Shown: piece after piece, positions 24,509 through 34,404 of the stretch
Position numbering within the stretch: position 1 is the first letter of the stretch
How the letters are laid out: each line of letters opens with the position of its first letter
Assembly (NCBI GenBank): GCA_903835685.1
Contig: CAILNX010000019.1
Coordinates: 1 to 58,286 of the forward strand
Source: an uncultured delta proteobacterium
Lineage (GTDB): Bacteria > Desulfobacterota > Desulfovibrionia > Desulfovibrionales > Desulfovibrionaceae
Reading direction: 5' to 3'
DNA: 58,286 nt
Notes under the pieces: generated by a model
Seen by the model: the letters and a program-made list of their open reading frames with translations, nothing else
What the model was told of the DNA's origin: nothing
The model's database searches: none
Position numbers and translations under genes: made by a program

Positions 24509-27126
24509 GAACGGTCCTGGGCCAAGTCGCGCAAAAACGGCCCGTACTTGCGGTCCTCGGTGAGAATGTGGTGCACGATCCATTCCTTGAGAAACACGAG
24601 GAAGTCGTTCTTCAGGCGGAGTTCGCCGCGCAGGAAGCGGTCCTGAAAGCAGATCAGTTCGGCCAGGAGCTTTTCATGCTTCTTCTTGTGGGATTCGCAG
24701 CCCGGATACCCGCTCGAGCACAGCAGGGCCTCCTCGTTGCGGAAATGGGACTCGGCCAGGGCCACGAAGTCCCCGAAGGCCTGGGACAGGGCCGGGCCGT
24801 TCCCTTCCAGAATGGCTTCGTTCAGGCCCTTGGCCGCGTCGAACAGCCCCCGGTGCTCCAGGTCCATGGTCTCGACCTCGGTGGCGTAGTCGTCCATCCA
24901 TTGGAATTCGTGCTTGCCCCCGTTCTGGGGGAAGACCACCCGGCCCAGGCGGCGGTCGAAAATCTCCAGCAGTTTCCAGCGCACGATGGGGATGTCGGCC
25001 AGGACCTGGCCCGGGATGTGGTAGAGGGTCAGGGCGTCCGTGGCCCGGGTCTGGAACAGGCAGGGCAGGTCAAAGAGCACCGAGCCCTCGCCCAGGCAGT
25101 CCCGGGCCTTGAGCCGGGCGATCTCCTCCCGGCCGAGCATGAGCGTGGCCCGGCCCTCCCGGATCAGGGTCAACTGGGGCTTGCGGGAGGGCTCCAGCAC
25201 CTCGCCCCGGGCCAGGCTCTGCACGGTCACGGTCTTGGCGATGGCGTTCTGCACCGCGCAGGAGATGGAGTCCCCGAACACCGGGGCGGAGTCCAGGAAG
25301 GCGCGGATGGACAGCAGGCGGCGCATGTCCTCGAACAGGCCGTGCCGCTGCACGAAATGGGCGTAGAGGTCCCGGGGGATGCGCAAGGCCTGTACGAAGC
25401 TTGCGGCCCGGTAGGTCTCCTTGCTGGCGTCCCCGGTCAGGGCGGTGTGCTCGCCCACCAGGCTTCCGGCCGAGAGCGTGCTGAACACCCCGGCCCGGGT
25501 TTTGAGCATCTCCACCTGGCCGGTGAGGATGAGGAACACGCTTTTCCCCCGCTCCCCGGCCTTCAAGATGATGGATTCCGGGTTGAAGGTGACCAGGGGG
25601 TTGTTCTGGAGCACGCGCAGGTGGTGGGCGGCCACCTCCGTGAAATAGGCCGCCAGATAGTGGAAGGCGTAGGAGCGCACGTATTCCTGGTGCGAGGGGA
25701 TGAGCACGTCCAGCATGCCAAACGGCGCGCCCGAGCCGATCTCCTTTTGCCGGGGGGTGAGCGGCAGGGCCGTGTGGGCCAGCACGATTTTGCCCGAGCG
25801 GTCCTGGGCGAAATCCTCGGCGTCGCCGTGGATCATGCCCCCGCCGATGTCCAGTTTTTTCAGGTCCAGGGGGGAGAGGTAATCGGCCACCACCTGGTCG
25901 TACAAGGCCTGGCTGACCCCCGGGGCCTCGGGGTCGGCGGTGATCATGCCGGTGAGGACTTTTAAGCTCACGATGTCCGCGAAATGGCCGTAGGTGCGGT
26001 ACCCCTCGCGGTCCATGGTCCGAAAGACCATGATGGTGGTCTCCACCGGATGCGGGGAGTTGATGGGCCGGACCTCCAGGCCCTCGATGTCGTTCCAGAC
26101 CCCTTCGGTCAAGTCGTGGTAGTCGAAATAGTGGGCGAACTCCTCCTCGTCGCGCATGGCCAGGGCCGAGAGCTTCTTCATCACCGAGGCGCGCACCAGG
26201 GGGGTGGCGTAGTACTTCATGCGGTGGTCGGCGCGCATGAGGGTGGCCAGGCCGCAGAAATGGTCGTCGTGGGCATGGGTGTGGAACACGCCCACGATCT
26301 CGTTCACCCCGATGCCCAGGGCGTTCAAGCTGTGCACCAGGTTGGGACCGGCGTCGATCAGGTACACCCGGCCCTGGAAGATGAGGATGCTGGCCATGGC
26401 CGGGCGGTTGATGTCCCAGCCGTCCCCGTCGCCCGAGTGCAGCACGCTGAAATAGTCCCGCTTCACCAGGTGATATCCCAGGGGATAGGAGGGCTGGTAC
26501 TGGACCCGGGGGGGGAGGTTTAAGTCCACCAGCACGGTCTCGTCCTCGTAGGTCAGGGCGAACTGGTTCACCCCCATGCGGGTGACGAACACCCCGGCCC
26601 GGATCTCCCGGGGCTCGTCCTCCACCACCACCTGGTCCAGGAACTCCTCCAGGCGGCGGATGGCTCCGAAGGCGAATTTCAGTTTCAGGCGCATCATCCA
26701 CTTGGCGTCCTCGGCGCTGACCCCGGCGGCCAGCATCTCCTCGGCCGAGATGAGCCCGTAGTTGCCCCGGTAGATGTATTCGAGCTGGGCGCTGACCTGC
26801 TGGCGGGACCCGATGAGCACGGGCTTTATGCCCTGGTTGCCCGGATGCCCAGGAATGAGCATGCCCTGGCGGTAGAACATCTGGAGGATGGGGAATTCCG
26901 AGAGGTTGGAGAAGCGGCTGTTCTGGATGAGCACGTCCGAGAGCAGGATGGCGTTGGGGCCGGTCTCGTGCACCACCCCGTGGGTCTCCTGGGAGTGGAT
27001 GATCCCGCGCTTCATCAGGTGCTTGACGCTGTCCGAGGGGCAGCCGCACTGGATGAACAGCCCGGCCTCGGGGATTTCCACGTAAAAAATGCCTTCGGAA
27101 ACCTTGGTCTTGGTGATTTTGGCCAT
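24505..27126 (-). CDS. metallo-beta-lactamase / double cNMP-binding / hemerythrin fusion
   Basis: An 873-aa soluble protein. Residues about 180-480 are a metallo-beta-lactamase fold with HAHDDH (HxHxDH) at 284-289, plus later candidate ligands near YGHFAD (380-384) and HGD (433-435). Residues about 505-600 and 618-715 look like two cyclic-nucleotide-binding (CRP-type) beta rolls; GKSVFLILTGQVEML is the clearest. Residues about 738-870 are a complete hemerythrin with all di-iron ligands: H758, H794, E798, H813, H817, H853 and D858. There is no DNA-binding domain. It probably senses O2 or redox at the hemerythrin and a nucleotide at the CRP modules to control the MBL enzyme. It is 75 bp downstream of the HD-GYP regulator and coupled to the EAL-HDOD gene. 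The substrate is unknown. Confidence 0.88.
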   Translation of the reverse strand: MAKITKTKVSEGIFYVEIPEAGLFIQCGCPSDSVKHLMKRGIIHSQETHGVVHETGPNAILLSDVLIQNSRFSNLSEFPILQMFYRQGMLIPGHPGNQGIKPVLIGSRQQVSAQLEYIYRGNYGLISAEEMLAAGVSAEDAKWMMRLKLKFAFGAIRRLEEFLDQVVVEDEPREIRAGVFVTRMGVNQFALTYEDETVLVDLNLPPRVQYQPSYPLGYHLVKRDYFSVLHSGDGDGWDINRPAMASILIFQGRVYLIDAGPNLVHSLNALGIGVNEIVGVFHTHAHDDHFCGLATLMRADHRMKYYATPLVRASVMKKLSALAMRDEEEFAHYFDYHDLTEGVWNDIEGLEVRPINSPHPVETTIMVFRTMDREGYRTYGHFADIVSLKVLTGMITADPEAPGVSQALYDQVVADYLSPLDLKKLDIGGGMIHGDAEDFAQDRSGKIVLAHTALPLTPRQKEIGSGAPFGMLDVLIPSHQEYVRSYAFHYLAAYFTEVAAHHLRVLQNNPLVTFNPESIILKAGERGKSVFLILTGQVEMLKTRAGVFSTLSAGSLVGEHTALTGDASKETYRAASFVQALRIPRDLYAHFVQRHGLFEDMRRLLSIRAFLDSAPVFGDSISCAVQNAIAKTVTVQSLARGEVLEPSRKPQLTLIREGRATLMLGREEIARLKARDCLGEGSVLFDLPCLFQTRATDALTLYHIPGQVLADIPIVRWKLLEIFDRRLGRVVFPQNGGKHEFQWMDDYATEVETMDLEHRGLFDAAKGLNEAILEGNGPALSQAFGDFVALAESHFRNEEALLCSSGYPGCESHKKKHEKLLAELICFQDRFLRGELRLKNDFLVFLKEWIVHHILTEDRKYGPFLRDLAQDRS

Positions 27127-27201
27127 GGATATCCCTTTATGCTGCAAAAAAAATTGCCAAGGGCGGTCTTCTTCCCCTTTTGGCTCATCCCCAGCCCGGC
27201 G

Positions 27202-28647
27202 TCAATCGCCTTCAGCCTCCAGACAGACCCTGCGCCAGACCCGGACCAGGTCCGAGTCCCACTGGGCGTTTGCGCCCGCGTCCAGGATGGCCAGGGCCTC
27301 TTCCCGGGACCTGGCCCGGTGGTAGGAGCGGGTGGAGGTCATGGCCTCGTACCCGTCCACCACGCTGATGATCCGGGAGGCCAGGGGGATGTCCGTTCCG
27401 GCCAGGCCGCTGGGGTACCCGCTCCCGTCGAAGCGCTCGTGGTGGGAGGCGATCACCGGCAGGATCTCGGCCAGGCTGGAGACCTTGGCCAGGATCTCCC
27501 GGCCCATGGCCGGATGGCGGCGGATGACCAGCCGCTCCTCCTCGGTCAGGGTGGAGGGCTTGTTCAGAATCTGGTCCGGCACCCCGATTTTTCCGATGTC
27601 GTGCAGGGTCCCGGCCCGGTCCAGCAGGGTGATCTCGGCCGAGGTCAGGGACAGGGCCTGGCCCAGGCGCCGGGCATAGGCGCTGACCCGGGCGGAGTGG
27701 CCGCCGGTGTAGGTGTCCTTGGCCTCCACCGCGTTCACGAAGGAGGTCACGATCTCCTCGTTCATGTCCTGAAGCCGGGAGCAGGCCGAGAAGCTCTCGA
27801 AGCAGGAGGAGGCGTGGGAGGCAAATACCGTGAACAGTTGCAGGTCGGTCAGGGTGTAGGCCGGGCGCGAGGGTCCGCGCAGGGCGGCCACCACCCCGCT
27901 GCCCGCGAGCCCGGCGGCCACGGGCGCGGCCATGGCCGAAACCCGGGCCATGTCCCCCAGGTTCTGGCCCAGGGCCTGGCTCATGGTGGCCGGGTCCAGG
28001 AGCTTGGGGCGGCCCTGGCGCAGGAGGCTGGCCGAGAGCTCGGCGAACCAGGCCCGGGACTCGGCCCGCTTGAAAAAGGGGCCGATCTGGATGCTCTGGG
28101 ACAGGCCTGGTCCCAAATCAGCGGAAAAGAACATGGCGATGCCCTCGGGCTCAAAGGCCTTGCGCACCTGGTCCAAAAACTCGCGGACCAGGCCGCGCAT
28201 GTCCTTGCGCTCGGTCAGGGCCTGGCTCAAATTGAGCATGCGCACCAGGTTGCCGATCTTTTTTTGTTCGAGCTTCATCTCCCGCTCGGCCAGGGCCTTG
28301 TGCACGGCGGCCCGGAGCTGGTCGATGTCAAAGGGCTTGAGCAGGTAGTCGGCGGCCCCGAGTTTCAGGCACTCCACGGCGTTTTCCACCGTGCCGTACC
28401 CGGTCAGGAAGATGATCTCCACCTCCAGGCCCAGTTCGGCCACCTTGCGGATGAGGCCGAGTCCGTCCAGGCGGGGCATGCGCAGGTCGCTGACCACCAG
28501 GTCCACCCCGCCGCCTTGAAGCACGGCCAGGGCCTCCAGGCCGTTGGACGCGGTGCGCACGCGGTGTCCGTCGTCGCTTAAGGTCTCCTGGCAGACCTCC
28601 AGGAGTTCGGGCTCGTCATCCACCAGGAGAATCGAATAGGCCCCCAT
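27202..28647 (-). CDS. response regulator with GAF and HD-GYP domains
   Basis: A 481-aa protein. A receiver domain (1-122; VDDE at 9-12, phosphoacceptor D54 in VVSDLRMP, LLKPFD) leads to a GAF-like sensor (about 150-290), then an HD-GYP phosphodiesterase domain (about 300-470). The last carries GHSARVSAYARRL, LHDIGKIGVPD and SHHERFDGSGYPSGL, so hydrolysis of c-di-GMP is expected. The ATG at 28647 has GGGAGGAG directly upstream; longer reads have no domain content. It heads a minus-strand operon with the MBL-cNMP-hemerythrin and EAL-HDOD genes, and diverges from the HDOD-kinase gene across 286 bp. Confidence 0.93.
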   Translation of the reverse strand: MGAYSILLVDDEPELLEVCQETLSDDGHRVRTASNGLEALAVLQGGGVDLVVSDLRMPRLDGLGLIRKVAELGLEVEIIFLTGYGTVENAVECLKLGAADYLLKPFDIDQLRAAVHKALAEREMKLEQKKIGNLVRMLNLSQALTERKDMRGLVREFLDQVRKAFEPEGIAMFFSADLGPGLSQSIQIGPFFKRAESRAWFAELSASLLRQGRPKLLDPATMSQALGQNLGDMARVSAMAAPVAAGLAGSGVVAALRGPSRPAYTLTDLQLFTVFASHASSCFESFSACSRLQDMNEEIVTSFVNAVEAKDTYTGGHSARVSAYARRLGQALSLTSAEITLLDRAGTLHDIGKIGVPDQILNKPSTLTEEERLVIRRHPAMGREILAKVSSLAEILPVIASHHERFDGSGYPSGLAGTDIPLASRIISVVDGYEAMTSTRSYHRARSREEALAILDAGANAQWDSDLVRVWRRVCLEAEGD

Positions 28648-28765
28648 GCTCCTCCCTGTTCCGGCCCGCCGGGAATTCCGGCCGGTTTGCCCCGAACAGT
28701 ACAAATCCAGGGCTTTGCTGTCCAGGATAATCCGGGCCGCACAGCCCCAAAGGCCTGCCGGGGTT

Positions 28766-28794
28766 TTGATTTTCGGGAAGCATTCTGCTAGGCT
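28766..28794 (+). promoter_or_regulatory. putative promoter for the HDOD-kinase operon
   Basis: TTGATT (28766-28771), a 17-bp spacer, and TAGGCT (28789-28794). It lies 140 bp upstream of the ATG at 28934. Match is moderate. Confidence 0.35.
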
Positions 28795-28933
28795 GTGGCT
28801 CAGACTTCGGTTTTGCCGGATGCAAGAGCGCAACCAAAGAAAATAATTATTCTTATTCTTCGCTTTGAGTGGACGATATTTTGCCAGCGCGATACGGCGC
28901 GGTACCCGCAGCCCGCCCACCCACAGGAGAACC

Positions 28934-31693
28934 ATGGCCCCTCATCCCACTGTCCCGGGCCAGGCCCGCCAGACCGTCAAGCAGGTCCTGACCCGCCTGG
29001 AGTCCCTGCCCGCGCCCAGCGCCGTGGCCGGGCGCATCCTGACCCTGGCCCTGGAGCAGGACCTGGACCTGCGCGAACTGGCCCGGCTCATCGAATCCGA
29101 CCCCTCCCTGGCCTTGCGCGTGCTCAGGATGGCCAACAGCGCGTCCAATACGGCAGCCAGCGGTCGGCCCGGCGGGGCCAAGACCATTGACCAGGCCCTG
29201 GTGGTCCTGGGCCTGGAGACCGTGCGCAGCGTGGCCTTCAGCGTGGCCGTGCGCGAGGCCCTGTTTCAGGACCAGGGCCAGGGGCAGGGCGAAACCCCGC
29301 TCAAGGAACTCTGGCGGCACAGCCTGGCCTCGGCCTGCGCGGCCCAACTCCTGGCCGAAGGGACCTCCCCGGCCCTGGCCGCCCAGGCCTTTGCCGCGTC
29401 CCTGGTGCACGACTGCGGCAAGCTCATCCTGCTCACGGCCCTGCCCGGGGAGTATGGGGCGGTCCTGGAGGAGGCCCGGGATTCAAATCGGGAGATGCTG
29501 GACCTGGAGAACGAGGCCCTGGGCCTGGACCACGCCCAGGCCGGAAAATGGCTGGCCGAGCGCTGGGGCCTGCCCCGGGGCGTGGCCGAGGCCATCTGGC
29601 TGCACCACCTGTCTCCGGCCGCGCTGCGGGCCACGGCCGAGGAGCCGGACCTGGTCCTTTTTACCGTGCTGGCCGACCTGCTGGCCCGGCAGGTCATGGT
29701 GGACCGGGTCTCGGCCGGACTCTCCCGCTCCCTGGACGAGTGCGCCCAGGTCCTGAACCTCCAGAGCGGGACCCTGACCCGGGCGCGCTCCCTGCTGGGG
29801 GCGCGGTTCGCCGAGCGGGCCGAGCTCTTCGACCTGGAGAGCGACCCGGCCGTGTTCTATTTCCAGGCCCTGCAACGGGCCAACCTGCGCCTGGCCGAGA
29901 CCACCCAGGCTGCAGCCCGGCAGAACGAGACCCTCATGCGCATCAACCGGGTCCTGGACACGGTGTCCACCTTCAGCCCGGGACTGGCCGCGGCCCGGGA
30001 CCCGGAACAGGTTCTTCAGGCCCTGGCCGAGGCCCTGGGCCAGGGACTGGGGGTCCAGGGCCTGGCCGTGCTGGGCCGGGAGGCGGCCGGGCAGGCCACG
30101 GCCCGCCTGACCCAGGCCCCGGCCCGGCGCATGGATTTGACTCCTGGCGGTATTGGCGGCGGTATTGGCGCGGTCTCCAACCTCCCCGAGAATTTCCCCG
30201 AGAATCTGGTCGAGCGTCTGGCCGCCTGGGCGACGGACGGGCCAGTGCGGGGCCTGACCTCGGACCTGTCCTTTTCCGGGGGGCTGTGCTGCGTGGCCCT
30301 GCGCGGGACCGAGTCCGTGCTGGGGGAGATGGCCTGGCTGGCTGGTCCGGCCCAGCCCCTGCCCCAGGAGCTCATCGGCTACCGCCAACTGGCCAAGCTG
30401 GCCGCCTCGGCCCTGGCCCGCATCGAGCTGGTGGACCGCTGCCAGGAGCGGGCCGAGCGCCTGGCCTCGGCCATGCGCGACATCGGGGCCATGAATTTGA
30501 AGCTCATGCAGAGCGAGCGCCTGGCCGCCGTGGGCCAGCTCGCGGCTGGCGCGGCGCATGAGATCAACAACCCCCTGGCCATTGTCTACGCCCGGGTCCA
30601 GCTCATGGAGCGCCGGGAGGAGGACCCCAAGAACAAGAAGGGCCTGCGCCAGATCCGGGAGCAGATCGAGCGCATCAGTTCCATCCTGACCAGCCTCCTG
30701 GACTTTGCCCGGCCCTCGCCCCCGCGTTTCGAACGGGTGGACCTGCACGCCGTGCTGGAGCGCACCCTGGCCCTGGTGGCGGGCGGGCTGGCCAAGCGGG
30801 GCATCGCCATCGACCGTTGCCTGGCCCCGGACCTGCCGCCCCTTGAGGCCGACGGCCGCCAGTTGGAGCAGCTTTTCCTGAATTTGTTCATCAATGCCGA
30901 ACACGCCATGGGGCAGGCCATGGAGAGAGGCGGGACTCTGACCGTGAGCACGGCGGCCGAGCCCGGCGGGTGGGTGCGCATCGGGGTGCGGGACACCGGC
31001 GCGGGCATCCCGGCCGAGCATTTGGCCAAGATTTTCGACCCCTTCTTCACCACCAAGGAGGAGGGCAAGGGCACGGGCCTGGGCCTGTCCATCTCCTACG
31101 GCATCGTGAACGGGCATGGCGGGGAGATCAAGGCCCTGAGCGAGCCCGGGAAATTTGCCGAGATCGTGGTGCGCCTGCCCGTGGACCGCTCCCTGGTTCC
31201 GGGTCTGCCCGGGGCCGGGGGCGCGGCCCGGCCTGGCCCGTCCCCCCCCGATCAGCAGTCCGGGCCGAAGTCCGGGCAGCGGGCCGTGCTGGTGGTGGAC
31301 GACGAGCCGCACATCCGGGACATCCTGCGCGAGGCCTTGAAGGCCGAAGGCTTTGTGGTGGTCACGGCCGGAAACGGGGAAGAGGCCCTGGAGCACCTTT
31401 CGGAGCGGACCTTTGCCCTGATCATCCTGGACATCCGCATGCCCCAACGGGACGGCCTGTCCTTTTTGCGCCAGGCCCGGTCCCGGGGCCGTTCGGAACC
31501 CGTGCTCGTGCTCACGGGCATGGCCGGGAAAGAGGAGATGGACGAGGCCCTGGCCCTGGGCGCGGCCAAATGCGTGCGCAAGCCCTTCAAGATCGAGGCC
31601 CTGCTGGCCGAGGTCCGGGCCTTGGTCCGGGCCGAGGGCCATATTGGCGTCCAGGCTGGCGACCGGATTGGCCACAAGGGCCGGACCCCATGA
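28934..31693 (+). CDS. hybrid histidine kinase: HDOD-GAF-HisKA-HATPase-REC
   Basis: A 919-aa cytosolic protein. The N-terminus is a HDOD domain (about 15-240; [30 protein letters not shown]). It is followed by a GAF-like region (about 330-490), a dimerisation/phosphoacceptor helix with [20 protein letters not shown], an HATPase domain ([35 protein letters not shown]) and a C-terminal receiver with [10 protein letters not shown] and phosphoacceptor in [13 protein letters not shown]. No membrane helix is seen, so it senses a cytosolic signal. The ATG at 28934 follows AGGAG. Its stop overlaps the MinD-like start by 4 bp, so the kinase and ATPase are made together. Confidence 0.93.
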   Translation: MAPHPTVPGQARQTVKQVLTRLESLPAPSAVAGRILTLALEQDLDLRELARLIESDPSLALRVLRMANSASNTAASGRPGGAKTIDQALVVLGLETVRSVAFSVAVREALFQDQGQGQGETPLKELWRHSLASACAAQLLAEGTSPALAAQAFAASLVHDCGKLILLTALPGEYGAVLEEARDSNREMLDLENEALGLDHAQAGKWLAERWGLPRGVAEAIWLHHLSPAALRATAEEPDLVLFTVLADLLARQVMVDRVSAGLSRSLDECAQVLNLQSGTLTRARSLLGARFAERAELFDLESDPAVFYFQALQRANLRLAETTQAAARQNETLMRINRVLDTVSTFSPGLAAARDPEQVLQALAEALGQGLGVQGLAVLGREAAGQATARLTQAPARRMDLTPGGIGGGIGAVSNLPENFPENLVERLAAWATDGPVRGLTSDLSFSGGLCCVALRGTESVLGEMAWLAGPAQPLPQELIGYRQLAKLAASALARIELVDRCQERAERLASAMRDIGAMNLKLMQSERLAAVGQLAAGAAHEINNPLAIVYARVQLMERREEDPKNKKGLRQIREQIERISSILTSLLDFARPSPPRFERVDLHAVLERTLALVAGGLAKRGIAIDRCLAPDLPPLEADGRQLEQLFLNLFINAEHAMGQAMERGGTLTVSTAAEPGGWVRIGVRDTGAGIPAEHLAKIFDPFFTTKEEGKGTGLGLSISYGIVNGHGGEIKALSEPGKFAEIVVRLPVDRSLVPGLPGAGGAARPGPSPPDQQSGPKSGQRAVLVVDDEPHIRDILREALKAEGFVVVTAGNGEEALEHLSERTFALIILDIRMPQRDGLSFLRQARSRGRSEPVLVLTGMAGKEEMDEALALGAAKCVRKPFKIEALLAEVRALVRAEGHIGVQAGDRIGHKGRTP

Positions 31694-33153
31694 CCCGGGT
31701 CCTGGCCCTGGCCAGCGGCAAGGGCGGGGCGGGCAAGACCTCGGTGAGCGTGAACCTGGCCTTTGCCCTGGCCCGGGGCGGCCGCCGGGTGCTCATTCTG
31801 GACGCGGACCTGGGCCTGTCCAACGTGGACGTGCTCCTGGGCCTCTCCCCGGACAAGAGCCTGGAGCACGTGCTCTTCGAGAACCTGCCCATGCGCCAGG
31901 CCATGCTCCCGGTCTCCCCCCTGGTGGACGTGATCTCCGGCGGCTCGGGCGTGGCCCGGCTGGCCGAACTCTCCCGCCCGGCCCGGCAGCGTCTGGCCCA
32001 AGAATTTGCAGCCCTTTCGGACTACGACTACATCCTGGTGGACAACTCGCCCGGGGTGTCCTCCCAGGTCATGGCCCTGTGCCTGGCCTGCAACGAGATC
32101 GCGGTGGTGGTCAATCCCGAGGCCGCCTCGGTGGTGGACGCCTACGCCCTGGTCAAATTGTTGCGCCAGAACGGCCTGATCCGGCCGCCTATGCTGATCC
32201 TGAACCGGGTGGCCAGCGAGGCCCAGGCCCGGGCCGTGTTCGCCCGGTTCGCGGCCACGGCCGTGAAGCATCTGGGCCTGCCCTGCGTCTGGCTGGGATT
32301 CGTGCCCGAGGACCGGGCCGTGGCTGCCGCGGCCGCCCGCCAGACCCCGCTGGTGGTCTCCCATCCGGCCTCGGAAGCGGCCCGGGCCTTTCTGTCCCTG
32401 GCCCTGGCCCTGGACACCCGGGTGGGGACAATGGTTGGCAATGGGGTTGGCAATGGGGCGGGCCATGGGGCGGGAAACGGGTCGGGCACTCGGCCTCCGG
32501 ACCAGCACCCGGCCGTGTTTTTCGACCGCGCGGTCATGGGCGTGCTGGAGCGGCCCGGGCCGCAGTCTGGCCTGGCCCCTGACCTGGAGGCCGAGGAGAC
32601 CGCCCGCCTGGCCCTGGCCGGGATCGAGGCCGCCCTGGCCCGGCTGGCGGGCCTGGAAACGGCCGGACCCGAGGATCAGGCCCAGACCCTGGCTGCGGCC
32701 CGCCAGGAGCTGGCCGAGTTGCGCCAGAGCCTGGCCCGGCGCGGGAATCGGGCTGGCCGGGCCGCCGTGGCCATCCCGGCCAAGCCCAAGGCCCGGGCCG
32801 CCCGGTGGATGGTCTGCTGCCCGGACCCCTTCCGGGCCGAACTCCTGCGCGAGGTGGCGGCCGAGGCCGGGCTGGATGTGGCCGAGGCGGATATGGCCGA
32901 GGAAAACCCGGCGGCCCCACCCCAGGGGATTCTGGCCTGGGACCCGCCCGATGAGACGGCTGCGGCCCTGGCCGGACAATGGCCCGAGGCGGCCTGGGTC
33001 CTGGTGGGCGATCCCCGCTGGCCCGCGTCCCTGCCGGGAGTCCGGGCCGTGGAGCGGGTGGCCACGCCCTTTCAGGTGGAGACCCTGCTCACGGCCATCG
33101 GGCGGGTCAAAAAAGCCGCGCCTTCCCCGAAGAACCCTGGAACAGGGTCTTGA
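31690..33153 (+). CDS. MinD/ParA-like ATPase with a long C-terminal extension
   Basis: A 487-aa protein. Residues 1-245 are a deviant-Walker ATPase of the MinD/FlhG group: ASGKGGAGKTSVSVNLAFAL (P-loop G10-T17), ILDADLGLSNVDVLLG, and DYILVDNSPGVSS. A Gly-Asn linker of 12-bp repeats (32437-32484) follows, then an alpha-helical stretch (about 290-370) and a C-terminal domain (about 380-480) with the strand-helix rhythm of a receiver but no phosphorylatable Asp in place. The MinD amphipathic C-terminal tip is not apparent. Overlap with the upstream kinase implies a positional or assembly partner. It is not next to flagellar or division genes, so neither role should be assumed. Confidence 0.87.
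   Translation: MTRVLALASGKGGAGKTSVSVNLAFALARGGRRVLILDADLGLSNVDVLLGLSPDKSLEHVLFENLPMRQAMLPVSPLVDVISGGSGVARLAELSRPARQRLAQEFAALSDYDYILVDNSPGVSSQVMALCLACNEIAVVVNPEAASVVDAYALVKLLRQNGLIRPPMLILNRVASEAQARAVFARFAATAVKHLGLPCVWLGFVPEDRAVAAAAARQTPLVVSHPASEAARAFLSLALALDTRVGTMVGNGVGNGAGHGAGNGSGTRPPDQHPAVFFDRAVMGVLERPGPQSGLAPDLEAEETARLALAGIEAALARLAGLETAGPEDQAQTLAAARQELAELRQSLARRGNRAGRAAVAIPAKPKARAARWMVCCPDPFRAELLREVAAEAGLDVAEADMAEENPAAPPQGILAWDPPDETAAALAGQWPEAAWVLVGDPRWPASLPGVRAVERVATPFQVETLLTAIGRVKKAAPSPKNPGTGS
32437..32484. repeat. 12-bp tandem repeat in the MinD-like gene
   Basis: Four units, GGCAATGGGGTT, GGCAATGGGGCG, GGCCATGGGGCG and GGAAACGGGTCG, encode GNGV-GNGA-GHGA-GNGS. It lies exactly between the ATPase domain and the C-terminal extension, so it acts as a flexible linker whose length could vary in frame. 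Confidence 0.85.
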
Positions 33154-33237
33154 CCGGCCCAAGCGCACAAAAAAAAGATAACTAATTCTTATTATTCTTT
33201 TCTTGCCCGACGCTGGCCTCAGTCACCACGCCCGGCC

Positions 33238-34404
33238 TTAAGCCGGGGCCGGGGGCGATGCCCCGGCCGAAGTCTGGTCCGTAGCCTGGGTCTTCAACGG
33301 AATATGCACCAGAATGGGCTCGCGCACCCCGTGGCTCTTGACGAACTCGGTCAGGCGGAACCGGGCCAGGTCGTTGATCTCCTGGCCCTTGGCCATGAGC
33401 AGGACGCCGCCATCGGTCACGATGGGCGCGCCCAGGACCATGCCCGGGCGCATGTCCTTGACCATCAGGTGCCGGGCCTCGAAACCTCCTTCGGCGAACA
33501 GGATCAACTCGAAGGCGGCCAGAAAGGCCTGGTCATAGGCCCCAACGCGTCCGCGCAGGGTCTCGAAGGCCTCCCGCTTGTCCACACCGCGCATGTCCAA
33601 CTCGTCGAAATCCTGGCAGATGTGCAGGAGCCTGGCCCCGGGTGGCGGCGGGGCTTCGCCCGCAAAGGGGTCCTCCTGGTGGGCGATGGCCTCGCGCACC
33701 TCGTCCATGCGCGGGATGTTGGCCAGAAGGTCGGCCGCGATGGTGGAGTGCATGCCCACGATCTGCCGCTCCTCCGGGGCCAGCTCCTGTCCGAGGTATT
33801 TCTTGTGCAGCAGGTCCTCGGGAATAGCCACGCACCCGAGCTGGGAGAGCATGGACATGAGGTCGTACTTCCAGGGCTCGGGGAGACTGAGCTGCTTGAC
33901 CAGGCGCGACACCAGGCGCTTGACCCGCTCGGCCCGGCCAAAGGCCTCGGGATTGACCAGGGACAAAATCTCCGTGAGCACGGTCACGCTCCCGCGCAGG
34001 GTCCCGCGCAAGAGCTCCCGCTCGGCCGTGACCAGGCGGTACTGCTCCAGGGCCGCGGTCAGGGTCTGGATCATGACCTCGGTGGTGCAGGGCTTGGTCA
34101 GGAAGCGGAACACCGCGCCCTCGTTCACCGCAGCCATGGAGGCCTCCACGTCGGCGAACCCGGTGAGCATGATGCGCACGGTGTCCGGGGACATCTCCCG
34201 GATCAGGCGCAGCAGCTCCACCCCGTTCATGACCGGCATCTTCAGGTCCGAGACCACCACGGCAAAGCGGCCCCCGGCCTTGATCCTGGCCAGGGCCTCC
34301 TTGGGGCCGAGGGCCGTGTCCACGTCGAACTTCCGGGACAGGTTGCGCTTGAAGGTCTCCAGGATGTTCTTCTCGTCGTCCACAAAGAGGATTCTATTCT
34401 CCAC
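33238..34404 (-). CDS. response regulator with degenerate HD-type output domain
   Basis: A 388-aa protein. The receiver domain (1-120) has VDDE (8-11), D53 in VVVSDLKMPVMNG and FLTKPC. The rest aligns in layout with RpfG/HD-GYP proteins but the catalytic residues are lost: LSQLGCVAIPEDLL stands where LHDIGKI.IP is expected, and AHQED replaces HHE.DG. A histidine in GMHSTIAADLL is kept. It is probably a binding rather than a hydrolysing domain. The start is a GTG at 34404 with CAGGAGG 6 nt upstream. It overlaps the end of the REC-HDOD gene by 11 bp and is the last gene of a three-gene operon. Confidence 0.85.
   Translation of the reverse strand: MENRILFVDDEKNILETFKRNLSRKFDVDTALGPKEALARIKAGGRFAVVVSDLKMPVMNGVELLRLIREMSPDTVRIMLTGFADVEASMAAVNEGAVFRFLTKPCTTEVMIQTLTAALEQYRLVTAERELLRGTLRGSVTVLTEILSLVNPEAFGRAERVKRLVSRLVKQLSLPEPWKYDLMSMLSQLGCVAIPEDLLHKKYLGQELAPEERQIVGMHSTIAADLLANIPRMDEVREAIAHQEDPFAGEAPPPPGARLLHICQDFDELDMRGVDKREAFETLRGRVGAYDQAFLAAFELILFAEGGFEARHLMVKDMRPGMVLGAPIVTDGGVLLMAKGQEINDLARFRLTEFVKSHGVREPILVHIPLKTQATDQTSAGASPPAPA

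Noticed and set aside
28841-28860. A possible Fur box in the AT-rich stretch upstream of the HDOD-kinase, with a similar T-rich stretch near 33175-33200
   Set aside because: Position-by-position match to the 19-bp Fur consensus is poor; the second stretch lies between convergent genes, where a regulator site makes little sense.
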